Source: Enoplosus armatus
Lineage: Eukaryota > Chordata > Actinopteri > Centrarchiformes > Enoplosidae
DNA: 64,000 nt
Assembly (NCBI RefSeq): GCF_043641665.1
Contig: NC_092183.1
Location: 21,913,501-21,977,500 of the forward strand
Direction of reading: 5' to 3'
The notes below the pieces were generated by a model that saw nothing but the letters and a program-made list of their open reading frames with translations, was not told where the DNA came from and made no database searches. Shown piece by piece: positions 1 through 12,429 of this stretch (positions are counted from its first letter, which is position 1; every line of letters starts with the position of its first letter). Position numbers and translations under genes: made by a program.

Positions 1-2691
1 ATTAAGAAACGAATGCACTGAAAAGAAGTTCGAGCTTCTAATCTCCTCAAGGAAAAAACTAACTGTTCAAAGTCAATTCGTATGTGTTCATGTTGGAGTG
101 CAAAATTACCTGGAAACGAAAGGAACCCATGAAAAAAACAAAAAAACAAAATGTAATCTATTTCAGTGGCCAGTGTGATGTTACGGCGAGGACTGAGGGA
201 TGAAAAACAAAAGAAGCTCTGTAGATACACGCGTAGAAAGGGAAAAGCACAACAGAGCGTTTGATTCCCACAAAAGATGACAGCAAATTATCTTGGGGAC
301 CGAGAGGAAGAAAAATGAGACAAAAAGGTTTTCTGAATCAAAATTTTCTCTGAGAAGGGAAAAAAAAAAAAATCATCCCACTGCTTTAATTAACGCTAGC
401 AAGCAAACAAAGCAGTCATTTTGCTTTGATGCGTTTCGAGTTTTCATGCATGTTATTCCAGCTGAAGCGCTTCTCCCCTCCGTCTCTTTCCCATGGCTCC
501 GTCATGATTCCGGCGCTCCAACACTTGGCTCATCTCAGGCACTGCCTTTTCTTACTGAAAGATAGAGCCGGGATTAAGTGTAAAGAATTTAGATGCAAAA
601 TTGAAAATATGTTAGCATCAGGGGCATTGAGAAACAGGAGGCTTATTCCAAAAAAGTGGGGTGCACGGCCTTTGTGAACGGGTTCTCGGGGTCCTCAGCA
701 AAATGAGGAGGAAACCGTTAATTTGACTGCCATTGCGAATATGAGAATAATAACTGAAGTCACAGCTGCTTTTCCTCATACACACTACAGACAGATCCAT
801 TATTATCTTTTCACAGCATCAACGGAAACAGGGAGCCCACGCTCTTTATTTTCATACGCAAACATGAAAGAAAAGGGTTTTCTTTTTCTGTGGCTACCAC
901 TGCACTTTCTCTCTGACAAGCCTTAAAAAGTAAAGGTTTTTATAACTTTTGTAGACAGTGGAGGAGCAGCCCCGGCTTTGTGTTCTTTAAGTGTTCTTTT
1001 AAGTGTCCTTGTCTCCAGTCTGAGCATCTGCAAACAGGCTTTGAACGGACACGAGATAACGTGGGCCTGTGTTAGGGATCTGTGACATCAAAATGTTTCA
1101 AGGACCATATCAATTTTTTTTTATTTTTTCATATTTTAGCCCAAACATTCGTCAATACCTCCCAACTAAATGCCGGGACTGTTTGAGATTTGATTAGGTT
1201 TAGGCACAAAAACGTTTTGGCTCGGGTTAGGGAAAGATCGTGATTTTGGGTTAAAACACATTAAAGCTGCATGAACCGTTTTTTTCGCCACTTGAAGACA
1301 GAACTAACCATACAGGTTTGACATATTATGGCCATATGAAGTTGGCTGAAGGCTAATGCATTAGCAAGTCCCTCTCCCTTTAGCTCTGTTTTGGTCTCCA
1401 CCAACTCCTCAGGAGGCGTCTCTTTGGGTGCTAAATGCTCCACTGTGTCCACCAGCTAGTTTGGTGCTGAACAGGTAGTGTACAGTGAGTGTATCAGACG
1501 ACCCCTATGAGAGCAGTGAGGGTGAACCAAAACAGTAAAGTCATGGGCCACAAAAGCAAAACAATGAGCTAAAAGACAGTAAAATGTTGCTGAGGGGAAC
1601 CATAGATTTGGGTGATAATTCTCCGTGACTCCATTCACCATTGTAGCCATTGTTCATATAAAAACGTATTGTTGTATGTAATGGTGCAGCTTTAAGGCTA
1701 TGGTTTGACCATGGTCACGGTAACAGACAGTGATCTGCATCAACTCGGACCCATCCATCCACCCAGTCCTCCTCCGTATGACACGGCCGCTGAAGGTCCT
1801 CGTCAGGAAAACATGAAGACACGTCGTATGCTGCTTGAAACATGCTCGACAGACAGAGGATAATCAGATCAGATCAGAGCGAGCATCATTCAGCTTTTAT
1901 TAGTGTCACTTTTACAATTGTGGCGTGGCGATGCAAATGCAAATGCCAAGTGCGGACTGAGTTGAAAATCCTGCGCTGTATTAGCGTTTCAATTCAACTT
2001 ATGTAAGGATCTCCCATACAGAGAAAAACAGTATGCTTTAGAAAATGGTTGGCAGTCAAGGCTAAAATGATTTGTAGTTACTGGGCTCAGAGATGCTAAA
2101 GCACAGGTGACCGACAAGTACTCAACATAGTAATTAGGGTGGTGGTATTTGCGTGATATCCGCTACCCCCGACTCAATATAATGGAGGTGTGTGGATTTT
2201 TTTTTTGTGGTGATAACAGCACTGGGAAATTCCATTTCTATACAGTAATTCAACCCCAACATGTCTTTTGAGAGACGTGTCGTGGTTACTCTTGACTTGG
2301 AGTGAACAATTATCAGTATTATTATAGAAATACTGACTACCACGGAAACACTGTTTACAGTTTGTTCTGTGGGAGCAACAGGGGCACTGTTTCTCGAAAG
2401 AGAATCTTTAAAATGCCATTCTTTCTTGCTGTGCGCTCCCCAAAATAGTGGAGACATACATCTCAAAACAAAAAACTATCTGCGTGGCCAGATACTGGAG
2501 GTAAATCAAAAAAACAATTTTTTTGTGACGTTTTGGTGAAGTGACCCTGAGTGTCTGCGTGTTCATTTGTTGAGCTAGTGTGAGCTTAACTCAGTATCAG
2601 ATAACAGATTATATCAGAGGAAAAGTTCCATTAAGCTTTAACCTTAGGCCCCTGCGGTAACAAGATTCCCTTTGTTGTCGTACTTCCGCAG
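1..2691 (+). other. lhx2: Last intron of lhx2 (3' part only)
   Basis: The sequence before the lhx2 terminal exon ends in a pyrimidine-rich tract and a CAG acceptor at 2689-2691. The preceding homeodomain exon is not in the window, so this intron is longer than 2.7 kb and its donor lies upstream. It contains a MITE (1261-1695). The stretch around 430-620 has balanced composition and an Otx/bicoid-like GGATTA core, and could be a conserved element, but nothing proves it. No coding exon was found in the intron. Confidence 0.75.
1261..1695. mobile_element. MITE with TTAAAGCTGCA terminal inverted repeats
   Basis: The left end starts TTAAAGCTGCATGAA and the right end is the reverse complement of TTAAAGCTGCACCAT, an 11-bp perfect terminal inverted repeat. 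The core at 1381-1470 (tagctctgttttggtctcca and onward) recurs at 55146-55240 in the same orientation and at 32067-32152 inverted, so this is a dispersed family. It has no coding capacity. A further TTAAAGCTGCACTG end lies alone at 20643-20656. The superfamily is not certain and I could not identify a target duplication. Confidence 0.6.
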
Positions 2692-2982
2692 GTCTGGTTC
2701 CAAAACGCCCGAGCCAAGTTCAGGAGGAACCTGCTGCGGCAGGAGAGCACCGGGGTGGACAAGGCATCCGACGGCTCCACGCTGCAGGGCGGGACTCCGT
2801 CGGGGCCGGCCTCGGAGATCTCCAACGCCTCCATGAGCCCCTCCAGCACCCCCACCACCCTGACAGACTTGACCAACCCCACCATGCCCACCGTCACCTC
2901 TGTGCTCAGCTCGGTGCCGGGCGGCATGGACGTCCACGAGTGCCGGAGCCCGTCACAGACCACGCTGACCAGCCTCTTCTGA
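2692..2982 (+). CDS. lhx2: LIM/homeobox protein Lhx2, terminal exon (partial CDS, C-terminal 96 aa)
   Basis: This exon encodes the last 96 residues of a LIM-homeodomain transcription factor and ends at TGA 2980-2982. The exon start is set by the AG acceptor at 2690-2691, in phase 0. It opens with VWFQNARAKFRRNLLRQE, the end of homeodomain helix 3 (WFQN recognition core plus the basic tail), and an intron at this place is typical of LIM-homeodomain genes. A Ser/Thr/Pro-rich tail follows (SNASMSPSSTPTTLTDLTNP) and the protein ends SPSQTTLTSLF. LHX9 ends similarly but lacks the GTPSGPASEISNASMSP-type segment, so LHX2 is the better match. LHX2 is a nuclear DNA-binding regulator of eye, forebrain, limb and hair development, acting with LDB1 through its LIM domains; the LIM domains and most of the homeodomain are upstream of the window. 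Teleosts can carry lhx2a and lhx2b, and I cannot decide which this is. Local GC content is clearly higher than in the flanks. Confidence 0.95.
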   Translation, partial: VWFQNARAKFRRNLLRQESTGVDKASDGSTLQGGTPSGPASEISNASMSPSSTPTTLTDLTNPTMPTVTSVLSSVPGGMDVHECRSPSQTTLTSLF

Positions 2983-4019
2983 TGGAACGGAGCCCTTCAC
3001 CACAGCCTCGCCCCCCTGCCCCGACCCCTTCCCCTCCTCCTCCTCAGCTGCTCCACCCTCCTGGATCTAAAACTGAGCACTGTTGACTCCTTCGAAACAC
3101 TAAATGGATTAGAAAAGAGAAGGTAATGGAAACATGAAAAAAATAAATAAATAAATAAAAAAAAAGATTTCATTTCACTCTGAGCCCATTAGAGACTATT
3201 TGCATAGTGAGGCGGCCAAGCCTTACAGATGGAACAGTTGTTGTTATTTTGATGTTGTTGTCTTGTCGAGAACTGAGGAGACTTGATTTGCATTTTTCAA
3301 TGTTTACAGGAAGAGACTGCTGGGGGGAAAAAAACTGCTTAATTTTTGGAAATTAATTTTTTCCAGCACAGTATTTATGTTGTTGTACAAGAGTCACTGT
3401 TAGAAAGATTGTAAAAAAAAAAAAAAAAATCTTTTTTTTTTTTTTGGAAAATCTGAGATTAAACACAGGTTACAATATCCTACGCCTGCCACGTGCCTTA
3501 CAGTCCGTTCTATCTTAACTGCTGTTCTCAGAGGTCGGCCATGTTGAGAGGAGAGCGTAGAGGTAGTGACCTCTACTGCTGGTGCGTGTGTGTATGTGTG
3601 GGTGTTATGGTTAGCGTGTTGTGCGTCTTCACGTGTGCATTGCGCGCACAGTGAGAGACATGTACCCGCTTAGTGGTCGAGCCTGACGAGAGTTACGGCG
3701 AGCTAATTGTTCTCCTGCTCATGTCCTCGATCTTAACTTTTCTTCACCCGCTGGAATCCTCTTCCTCACCTTGTCAGGAGCGGGATTTTAACGGAGCTAA
3801 AGCCTGCGGTACACGAGGACACGATGTTTAAACACCAGCCCTTCTTTAAGTTCACCGCTCGAACTCTCACCTTTTCAACCCAGACGGTGGGGTTCAACAC
3901 ACTGAGACATTTCAGATACGTAAACCTGAAAAGACTTTTAACATGAATTCTTTCAATTATGAAGACATTCTGTGGCTTCCAATAGTCGTATGTGTCAGAT
4001 TCCAAGCCTATGGAATAAA
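2983..4019 (+). other. lhx2: Probable lhx2 3' untranslated region
   Basis: The sequence follows the stop codon directly with no recognisable repeat. Possible poly(A) signals are AATAAA within an A-rich run at 3142-3147, ATTAAA at 3458-3463 (followed by a GT-rich stretch near 3580-3620) and AATAAA at 4014-4019. Which is used cannot be told from sequence. A poly(A)/poly(T) pair at about 3413-3445 could fold into a hairpin. A 147-codon minus-strand open frame at 3766-4209 has no recognised domain and is taken as chance. Confidence 0.5.
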
Positions 4020-6609
4020 ACAAACCATGAAGTATTCGTAAACACCTCTTGATCAGATTTGAACTACATGTAGGACATTTTGCAAGCAATATTTTCAGTG
4101 AGATCAAGCCTATATTCTCTCTGTATTCCGACAGTGTATGTGTTGTATGAGGGGCGCGAGGTACGGGAGGCCAACAATGATCCAGGAACCCAGCTTCAGT
4201 TGGAATCAAAACGTATCATGTTAAAATAAGCCAAACTTTATGGTTCTTCCCTGTTCACGGAAACTGTCAGTTTACACCAGTGATATAATCTGTAAACTTC
4301 AAGCAAGCAAGTGCGAGATTATCTACTGCTAGAAATATCTACTGTTAGGATGCAATACTACTATTTATGTCTCTCAAGGTAAGGCAGACCACTCCACGGC
4401 TATCATCAGCAGTGAAAATAAGTGGAATTATCTCATACTGATGGCAGGTTTTTCTTAAACTTTTTCACGGAATTGTTGTCAAGGTGGATATTGTTGTGTA
4501 TGATAGGAAACACATGCTGTGAGTGGGGAGGAGGGCTGCTGGTGGGACACACCGATCAGCCCCAGACTGCTGTAATGATCCTGACTGAGCTCTCGCTCTG
4601 CTGCTTCTGCACATTATTGTCCCTGTTGTCCTCAGCTGTGTGAGAAATATAAACGCTACCAATTACAACGCTTTTCTTTTGGAAAGATAATTTGTGCCTC
4701 CAAGTGCGAGTGTTCCTCATCGACTTGACGCGTTCACAGTGTGCTATATGCGCACTGTGGCAGGACTTGTGGCGCAGTGGCGCCTCTAAACCAGAGCTAT
4801 GCGTGGAATGGCCTTTAAGTTCGGAGAGGTTGGGGCGCACATATATATATATAAATCCATCCTACAACATTTCAGCATATTTTAAGTGAAATCCACTCAC
4901 CACTTTGATTTTCATGCATCTCCGCCTCTCATGTTTTGACATTTGCATCGCTGCTCGTAACCACTCATCTGCTCAATGCACATTTACTTTAGTTTGTTTT
5001 TTAAAGGCTGACGGACACAGATTTGTTTCTAACTTAAAATGATTTAGATCTACTTCCATTTCTTTGACTTCTTCACCCATTTCTTTGACTTCCTCTTCTT
5101 TTTTATTCCTGGCAATGCAGCGCCGCTTAAGTGTACTTACACCACCCACCGTTACATGCCTCCACCAAAAAGCCCTAACATTACAAAAGGAAACATGGCT
5201 GCAGACAAAAAAAACACCACAGAGACTGAATCACAATTTGTTCTGTTGAATATTTTGGCAAATTTGCTTGAAACTATAGAACTATACCTACTCTTACGCA
5301 AAGAAGTTCGTCAGTTAGCTATGTTTTTATTTGCCTGTATTGCTCGCTCACATTCTCTGGAATATGGATCTGTTACAGGCCTACTGGGCACAGGCTATAG
5401 GGGGCCGAGGGCTAGGGGACAGCGGCGTCCCGTCAGCTGACAGCGTAGAGACAGGAATCATGGGGAAAGAGACGGGTATGACACACAACAAAGGTCCCTG
5501 GCTGGAATCAAAACCAGTTAAATCCCATATTTAGTTTGATCATATCTTCAGCTGCAGTAAGGCTGCATTAAAATTGGTCAAGCAATTCAAATATGTTTGA
5601 AAGCCAAGTTGCTCTGCTGAAAAGAAATACAACCTGAATCACAGGTTTCCTTTAATGGATTCCGATAATGTTTTTTTTTTATGGTACCCTATAGTATCTT
5701 GCATTTGTAGAGAGGAGGGGCAGCGTGGCTCCATTGTCTCATAATCTGCCCATGCTCAGTGGAAGGCGATGTAGGAGATGTAGGAAATCACTCTCAATGT
5801 AAAAGCACCGGGTTTAGGAACGTGGGGACGCCACATTGCTATGACAATAAGCATCTGAAATGCGCAGATCTGATTTAATGAATCAATCAAAAATATCTAA
5901 CAATGTAAGAAGAGGACCATACAGACACAAGCAGGTCTTCACCAGGTTCAGATATTAATGTTAATAGACCTTGTGCAGACCTGACCTGACCTCGGCAGGC
6001 AACGCCGCGCTTTAAAAAACTTAAAAGAAACATGACATTGACTCATTATTATGCTCATTCCATACAGTGAAAAATTCATGCATCACAGCAGGAAGTGTGT
6101 GTGTGTGTGGGCTGCGACCTGCTGTCGGTGCATATTATGTTTGATTATCCCATTTCATGAGGACCGTTACATCCAACCGCTCTCAACAAATGTGCCACTA
6201 AAATAAAATAAAAAAACTTCACTCCCCCAATCACTTAAAATAAGCATCTGTGCCAAAGCCGAGAGCGATAGTAGCTGACAGCCTTCCCCCGAAAGTGTAA
6301 TCATAAAAAAAAAAAAAAATCTGTTTTCATGAGCAGCTTTTCCTCACTCTGCTGGAGCAAAAATGTGCTCAATTTTCTCATGGCTCCAGCAGCGGGGGAC
6401 TCGGGCTGATCATAAAGGTAGGAAGATTTTCCACTTCCAAAATATCGCTTTTACAATCTGCTCCAACACGGAAGTTTAACAAGGGGGTGGTGGAGGGAGA
6501 GGTCTGGAGAACAGCAGCCTTTACACTTTGTAAGCAAAACATGAATTATGAAAAACAGACCTTAACTTCCCCCTGCAGTGCATAATTAGAAATGGTTGTA
6601 CATAAAAAA

Positions 6610-6634
6610 AGAAGAAGAAGAAGAAGAAGAAGAG
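6610..6634. repeat. (GAA)n microsatellite
   Basis: About eight uninterrupted GAA units follow an A run. Confidence 0.9.
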
Positions 6635-6813
6635 AGGAGTCCCTCGCAGCACACACACTTGGTAATTATCTCAGCAATGGTGTGAGGAGTTTGAGGACGT
6701 GACCGCTGACAAAACACGCTGCAACAGCGACAAAATCTGCTCGTGTTTTTGTCCAGAGCTTTTGACCACCATCTCTACAGGTCCGCCTGCATGTTCGGTA
6801 AACAAGAATGCGA

Positions 6814-6814
6814 A

Positions 6815-6845
<31 letters not shown>
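6814..6845. repeat. (GT)n microsatellite ending in GC alternation
   Basis: About 13 GT units continue into gcgcgcacgca, giving an alternating purine-pyrimidine tract. Confidence 0.9.
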
Positions 6846-8014
6846 CGCATGTTTGGAATCCTCACTCCAGGAAATCAATCAGGTCAAACCAACATATGGA
6901 TGTCTTGGCCAAGCCGGACTGAAACTGCATCTCTGTGCAATGTAAGGACAAAACATTAGTTCAGGCTATAAATTCTCAGTGTTGGGGGGGAAAAAAACAT
7001 ATTTGGCCGCCTGCTTCATGCTAATGTGTGATGTGAATTTGATCCAGTAATTACAGGGAAAGAAAGAGCCTTGGCAAGCATCTCAGAGACATAACACAAC
7101 AGGCTCATAACTGAAAATTTACTGCGTGTTAATGGATGCTTATGTTTTTTATTTTCCCAGAAATTGTTATTCTAAGGACAATAAACTGTGTATCAAGGAT
7201 TTTCCAGAGCAGATGGGGAGGGTTCGACGGCTTCACAAAATCTGATGTTTTTTTTTAAAACCAGCTCTATCTCATTTAGTCTCGGCATCAGTTGAACGCT
7301 TTTACTGTTTCGAACAACTGCCTCACCACCTGCCTTCCTGCCGGTTTAGTATGAGATGGCATGGCAGCCGTCATTCTGGATTTGACCTTTCTCTTTTTAT
7401 TATTCAAGTGGAGAATAAAGAGAAGACATGACTTTTAAAGGATCACACCAGAGTTCTTGCATATTTCATTTCCTACTTTACGGGTGACCATTTTCAGAGG
7501 GTCTTTATCTGCCTTCAAGGAGGCCATTGGCTTCCATTCATTTCTCTACATCAAGAAAACCACATGACAAGACTTGAAAAGTTTCTTACAGAATGAGGCT
7601 GGCAGTACTTTATGTACTTTTTAGTGTCATTAAATCCCACGAAAACTGCAAACCGACAAATGAAGCTCAGCACAAGTTAAATCAGGAAGACTATCTTTAT
7701 TCTCTCTCTCCCTTCCTGTTTCTGTTATCAGGTGATCACGGGCGTTTACTCTCTCACTTATCCAACCAGATTTTGCCACAATCTCCATCAGCCAATCATA
7801 TTGCTGCTGTCAAAACTTAAATATGTTCTCCTCTCGCTCGCTCTCAGCTGTCATTCCAGTCCTCCTCCAACCCCAGTCACCTCGTCATCACATTCAGTGT
7901 CCGTCAGGATGGGGTCTAATCGCCAAACACTCTTCACTTTTCCTACCTTTATATGCATGTGTCAAAAATATCTGTTCACTTATACGACGCCTCTACTGGA
8001 CTGAAATGAATTGA

Positions 8015-8350
8015 TCTAGATCTGAAAACGATTAGTCAATTAATCGATTGTCAGAAAATTAATCAACAGCTACAGTCGATTAATAAATCAAGCAAAAGAG
8101 CCATACATTATCTCATTCCAGGTTCTTAAAAGAGGATTTTATCATTTTCTTTGACCTATATGATAGTAAAAATAATATCTTTAGGTTTTGGGCTGTTCAT
8201 TGGATAGAACAAGACATTGGAATAAGTCACACTGGGCTTTGGGGACTTCTTTCTCACTTTTTTCCTGACATTTAATAGCTCCCCAAATAAATTCCCCAAC
8301 AACATTAACTATATTATTTATTATATTAACAGAATAATCAGCAATGAAAA
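8015..8350. mobile_element. Dispersed fish repeat with AATCGATT-rich end (MITE-like)
   Basis: The left end is rich in AATCGATTA-type motifs (GATTAGTCAATTAATCGATT) and is followed by a body with ATCTTTAGGTTTTGGGC, AACAAGACATT and CACTGGGCTTTGGGGACTT in that order. I recognise this arrangement as a very common interspersed repeat of percomorph fish. It has no coding capacity. The right end near 8345 is degraded, so the boundary is approximate. Confidence 0.55.
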
Positions 8351-8464
8351 AATGTGTTATTTGCAGCATTAAATTGATCCCCCTACTCAAGTGTTACCTG
8401 TGTATCTAAAGCCCGATGGATCTTCTTCCTCAGCACCACAGAGCTCCATTGTTGTGTACACATA

Positions 8465-8465
<1 letters not shown>

Positions 8466-8510
<45 letters not shown>
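8466..8510. repeat. (CA)n microsatellite
   Basis: About 22 CA units; a second short (AC) run lies at 8561-8575. The open frames crossing it on both strands are repeat-encoded and not genes. Confidence 0.95.
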
Positions 8511-8511
<1 letters not shown>

Positions 8512-8579
8512 CAGTGAGCCACACTGTTGCATTTTGTGACAGGTTCCTTCACTACCATGAACACACACACACACTCTAG

Positions 8580-11344
8580 TTTATATTGACTCAATCCCAC
8601 ATACATACTGCCAGACATATTCACTAGAGCACCAAATGCGGATTCATCCGCCACCGAAAATAGTCCCCAACAAATGCCCTATTTCCTCCTGTTTGAGGAA
8701 CGTTTGCGACAGACTACGGCGCCCAGCTGTTTTTTTTACTGAGCCTCTTTTGAAAATGAAACTATATGATATTTGTTTTTTTAAATATTTACATCTTCAG
8801 CAGGCACCAATGGGTGGACCAACACATTGTTGGTTTTGGTCTTTTCATGGGATCTTTTGACAATTAAATAAATAAATAATATATTACTGTTGATTGCTTT
8901 AGTAAGATTTTTGGGTGACTTTTGTACCAGCATTCAACCGTATTACCATGTATCAATGGTGCAAATTTGATTAGATTAAAAACAACATGATTGTCAATGT
9001 AACAAATTAACCAACTGGAGTAAGACTCAAACCGACTTCCATACCTTTGGAAAATGAAGTGAAATGAATGGAAACAGTTGGACTAAATATTCAAAGATCT
9101 AATACATTATGATATGCTATTGAAATTGATCTGCAGTCATGTAAAATACATGTGATTTATGCAAAAACACTTATATGGAGCATTGAAGCTCGATAAAAGA
9201 AGTGTTTAGGACTAAAGAGCTAATAGATATTAATCAAATAATAACACTAATTACCATTATTAGTCATTACTACATGGGTTACTGTTGTGGGTTAGGGCTG
9301 CATAAATTGACCCCCCTAACTACCTGTCTTTTTTTCCTCCCAATCCTCTCTGATTTATTCACTGTGGAACTGGAGCCACATTCACATTTGCATTTCAGGC
9401 ATTTAGCTGGCACACTTCTGCAGAGTGACGCACAACCACTTACAGCTACTCACAGAATAGCAGAAGAGGCTTAAATTCCTGGATCACCAACATTACAAGC
9501 AACCAACAGTAAGTAGAGCAAGGGTCAACGTCTCTCTCGCACACACGCGGCTCTCCAGCCTGTCCCGATTCGCGGCCTGTTCTCCCACCCCAGCTTTCCC
9601 AGAGGAGCGGGTGCCAGGCCGGCTTGGTGCCGAGGGCTTTTAGGTCTCATGTTAGGTGTCTGAGCCAGAATCTACAAAGGATGCCAAATACGTCGGCCAG
9701 ATGTACCCACACACTCGTATAAAGTGGTGCGATGAAGGCTTTAATAGAGAGAGGCCAGTCTTAACAACACATGACAGGCAATATAGAAACACTGGGCCTT
9801 GTAAAGTTTAATATGCAGGAACGGTGCCAAATTTCTGCATAAGAGAAGCCCACTAAATACTCAGAATTTTCTTCTTTGAACTGAACTGGGAGGAGGGGGG
9901 GCTCCAAATGCTGCAGACATGCCTGAAACATGTCATCAATCACAAGCAGCCGTCCAATTAAAATGTCATCCATTTATATGACGTACAGTTCAAGTCACTG
10001 ACTGGTTAGTGAGTTAGCCGTATTGTGATTGACTTTCTAAAATAAGAGCATGAGTTTGTGCTGCTCTCTGCTGTCACTCTTTGAGCATGGGGTTGGGACG
10101 GATGCGATCAGCTCAGACACTCCAGGCCCCAGTCATGCATGATTTTGGAGGAAACTCCACATGGATGGCTTTTTATTTTGGGTTATACATTTGTTTTTGT
10201 TTTTTTCAGCCAGCCTTCTACCTAACCACTGCCACAAACACATACAATCAGGATTTTACACACTCTGACACTGGTCTGACTCACCGGATGTAGGCAGCTG
10301 GGATAAGTCTGGCGACTATTTCGGTCAGGCACCCCCCCTTCCGCTAACTGCGCACTACTGTTTTCAAAGTCAGTGGCTTTCGCGGGTCCAGCGAGCTCCT
10401 CCAGAACTAAAGTATAGGTACCGATGGTACCTTATTTAACAGTAAAAGTTGTATCACACAGTCATACGTCGTTTATTATTTTGTGTGGTGTTTTCTTTAG
10501 CGAGGATTTAACCATTTTAATGCCAGGGCTCGCCTCCCCACGTGCAAATGTTCCATCAAAACAAGACCCCCTGCCCCAGATACTATTTTGCAACGGCATC
10601 ATCGCTGCATCCTGGGCTCATCACTGTTGAACATTGGAATTCCATTGCAAAAATCGAAGTTCATCTTGGTCCAACATATTCGGCCATAACTCCAATTCAT
10701 GTGAACTCACACTTTTTTATATCACCTTTTTTTGCATCTTACTAAGCATTTGTAACTTGCTAATGCTACCACACCTAGTTGTAGTTCAGTTAGGGACGGT
10801 ACAAACATTATTAGGTGGGGGATCAGAAAAGTGGCTGGGTATTTATTTCAGGTTTCCCTGTCATTGTAGTTAATAGTTGCATAACTAGAGCATACATAGC
10901 AAACAAAAGCTGTAACTTCTGTTTGCACTGTGGTTGATACCAACAGTCCTGTCTATGTATCAGGGTTTTATTATGTCCATCCTAATCAACTAGCAGCTAA
11001 CAGAACACACATACATTTTGAGAAACACATGACGCTATATATATATATATATATATATATAGCTACTGCAATCACTAAAAAGAACATTATGTATTCAAAG
11101 AGCATGTATTTTTTTTTCACTAACCAACAGCCACTCCCACCTTCCCTTCATACTGCATCATCAAAGAAAGCAGAGCTGCAGTGTGTCACTGTGTCACATA
11201 AAATCAATCTATAATATAATTCAAGTTCAACAGTACATGTTGCCAACTAATTAGTAATGTGAAATGTAACATGATGCCCATTGCTGTTTACAGTCTGACG
11301 GTTTTGAAGATCACATGATCAGCTCATTAATGCACATGCTCGCA
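8580..11344. other. Intergenic region, no gene recognised
   Basis: No host exon is recognisable. At about 9385-9475 the sequence GGCATTTAGCTGGCACACTT and following bases weakly resemble an inverted L2-type LINE 3' end. The block 9540-9760 is GC-balanced, unique-looking sequence. A (TA)n run lies at 11036-11061, flanked by GC and forming a perfect AT palindrome. Confidence 0.45.
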
Positions 11345-11360
11345 CCCCCCCCCCCCCCCC
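11345..11360. repeat. Poly(C) tract
   Basis: A run of 16 C, followed by a CCCCC after one A. Confidence 0.9.
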
Positions 11361-11899
11361 ACCCCCAGCAGTTAGCAGCTTTTTAAAAAAGAAAAAAGAA
11401 AAGAAGGAGTGGCTGGAATATTCACCGTTCTTGTTATTAGAGTGGGGAGGGTTGAGATTTTTTTTTAATGAAATGAAAATATATGATTCAGCCACCCTCT
11501 ACTCCCCACCCCAATCATTTTTGTACTGTCCCTTGGTTGGGGTTGAGGTTAGAGTGACTTATTATGGTTAAGGTTAATTTGGTCATGGTTTTGCTTACTT
11601 TACCGCACACAAACACCCCGGTTAAGTCCACCTGGTCTGCTCCATTTTCACATATCAGATGAACAACAGTAATGTTCATACAAAAAAAAACCTTCCTGTA
11701 TATTCAGGCTAATTTGTCCTTTTCTTTTCAGATCACTTCAGGGTGCTGAGGTGAAGTTATGCTGTCTACCCTGGCAGACAGTAGAGTGTCTGATGAACGA
11801 TTGGACAAGTCTACAGCGACAGTCAGATTCAGTTGGGTGGTAGGGGAGGGGTGGGGGGGTGAACTTGAATATAATATATAATGAAAATGAGCTGGGTTC

Positions 11900-12260
11900 C
11901 GATTCCCGTTCCATTGGTCATTATGTGGCTATTTAGGCCGGCTTTAGCCCCTCGCCTCTCACCCCGAGGGCCTCTCCATCGCAGGGCTAGCAGCTAATTA
12001 GCATGAGGAGGCTCAGCTAACGCGGAGACGGCTCTCCCTCTGATCACATTCATTCAGCGGCCGAGGACGCATGGAGAGATGAAATTAGAGTGATTAATTA
12101 GGCTTTGACACTCCGCCAAAGGTTCTCAATTTAGCGCTGTCACATCAATAAAAAAGGCATCTCCTCAGCCGCACGCCGAGGCGACCTAAAGGAAAACGAC
12201 GTGGGGGTATTACCAACAATTAAGACCAATTAGTCGGAGCAACCCTCCAATGGAAAGACA
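11900..12260. promoter_or_regulatory. Candidate conserved non-coding element (putative lhx2 distal enhancer)
   Basis: This is a repeat-free block of balanced composition with several homeodomain-type sites: CTAATTAGCATGAGG (11994 onward), GTGATTAATTAGGC (12091 onward) and GACCAATTAGTC (12224 onward). It has no open frame of note. Enhancers flanking developmental transcription factors commonly look like this. The call rests on texture and location only; conservation could not be tested. Confidence 0.3.
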
Positions 12261-12384
12261 TACATAAACACACGACAGAGCACTTACAAAGTTATACCAA
12301 AGTACCCCACTAAAGCCGCCCTATCTCTCTTTACTTTACACTGGAACAAAACGATATGCTACTACAATATATTGCTCATATTGG

Positions 12385-12386
<2 letters not shown>

Positions 12387-12423
<37 letters not shown>
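12387..12423. repeat. (TA)n microsatellite
   Basis: About 18 uninterrupted TA units. Confidence 0.9.
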
Positions 12424-12426
<3 letters not shown>

Positions 12427-12429
12427 TTT

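Larger units (their letters stand above)
4020..8014. other. Intergenic region, no gene recognised
   Basis: I see no exon with plausible splice sites and no recognised protein. There is a small two-copy tandem duplication of a CCATTTCTTTGACTTC motif (5056-5095). The segment 7010-7150 contains CAGTAATTACAGG and TTAATGGATGC in unique-looking sequence and could be a conserved element. Short open frames here are low-complexity or chance. Confidence 0.5.

Noticed and set aside
2644..2963. Minus-strand open frames opposite the lhx2 exon
   Set aside because: Shadow frames of the GC-rich lhx2 coding exon.
3766..4209. 147-codon minus-strand open frame just downstream of lhx2
   Set aside because: No domain, no plausible promoter or splice context, and it overlaps the probable lhx2 3' UTR on the other strand; taken as chance.
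4800..4860. TATA-like (AT)n run as a promoter
   Set aside because: A simple ATATAT run without other core-promoter elements or a downstream gene.
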